Source: Cinnamomum chago (Eukaryota > Streptophyta > Magnoliopsida > Laurales > Lauraceae). From it: 64,000 nucleotides of DNA. The stretch spans positions 76,593,422 to 76,657,421 of the forward strand of contig CP142456.1 in the NCBI GenBank assembly GCA_038049695.1, written 5' to 3'. Below, piece by piece: positions 63,756-64,000 of this stretch. A model generated the notes under the pieces. The model searched no databases, was not told the origin of the DNA, and saw only the letters and a program-made list of their open reading frames with translations. A program made the translations under genes and the position numbers. Each line of letters begins with the position of its first letter. Within the stretch, counting starts at the first letter, position 1.

Positions 63756-64000
63756 CTTGATTATCTAGTTTTAATCTATGACAATGAATGCCTGACAACT
63801 CTGATGATTGCGATCCAAAGATCTTTATTCTCCCATTCCGAAACTTGCTTGCACAACCTTTTGGTGGAAAAATCTCAACCTAACCAAGTGGATGTGGAAA
63901 GGATCTGTATGAGCTTTCTGATCCGTGGTAGTAATGGATATGTGAGGTTCTTGCCAGAAAGTATCTTTGATGTACATGCTAATGTGTTGGTAGAAATATT
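63756..64000 (+). CDS. Possible further INTS7 exon, open to the window edge
   Basis: An 81-codon open frame reaches the window end without a stop. It can follow exon 4 in phase 0 from an AG at 63754-63755, though the preceding pyrimidine tract is poor. The translation (ending SIFDVHANVLVEI) looks protein-like, but I cannot match it to the INTS7 region expected right after exon 4. It may be a later exon, an exon of another gene, or chance. Confidence 0.35.

Overview
The window is nuclear DNA from a flowering plant. The protein families (respiratory burst oxidase with EF-hands, germin-like cupin, plant TVP38/DedA protein, plant Integrator subunit 7), the many GT-AG introns, the AT-rich intergenic DNA, and the mix of L1-type LINE, tRNA-derived SINEs, MITEs and Helitron-like elements all say so. 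I cannot fix the species from sequence alone.

Four genes are well supported. (1) On the minus strand, 8441-15101, a complete 12-exon RBOH NADPH oxidase. The joined exons give 909 codons plus stop with every splice phase matching. (2) On the minus strand, 50054-50725, an intact intronless germin-like protein. (3) On the minus strand, 52404-55813, a two-exon TVP38/TMEM64 (SNARE-associated Golgi) protein. (4) On the plus strand from 57820, the first four exons of an Integrator subunit 7 homologue that runs toward or past the right edge. An open segment at 63756-64000 may be a further exon. The four genes are unrelated in function. RBOH and germin-like proteins can both contribute to extracellular reactive-oxygen chemistry, but nothing here shows they work together.

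The rest is repeat-derived. 1-8.4 kb: spacer with two MITE-like elements and a hairpin. 15.1-25.3 kb: RBOH promoter with a W-box cluster, then hAT-like, Mutator-like and Tourist-like MITEs and a 429-bp tandem duplication. 25.35-31.0 kb: a decayed L1-clade LINE on the minus strand. 32.8-47.9 kb: a mosaic of segmental duplications, three ~820-bp Helitron-like elements of one family, a larger relative, and a tandemly duplicated block of 3.4/3.9 kb carrying a Mutator-like MITE. 48-50 kb: a SINE-like repeat with a 25-C run and another MITE. The INTS7 intron at 60.8-63.8 kb holds an 850-bp foldback element and a tRNA-derived SINE.

I found no undescribed biological system in the sense of a new gene cassette. 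The most informative structures are transposon insertions that can be checked inside the window, because an empty or duplicated paralogous copy lies nearby: the Helitron-like family, the hAT-like element at 16.3 kb, and the Mutator-like MITEs with exact 9-bp target duplications.
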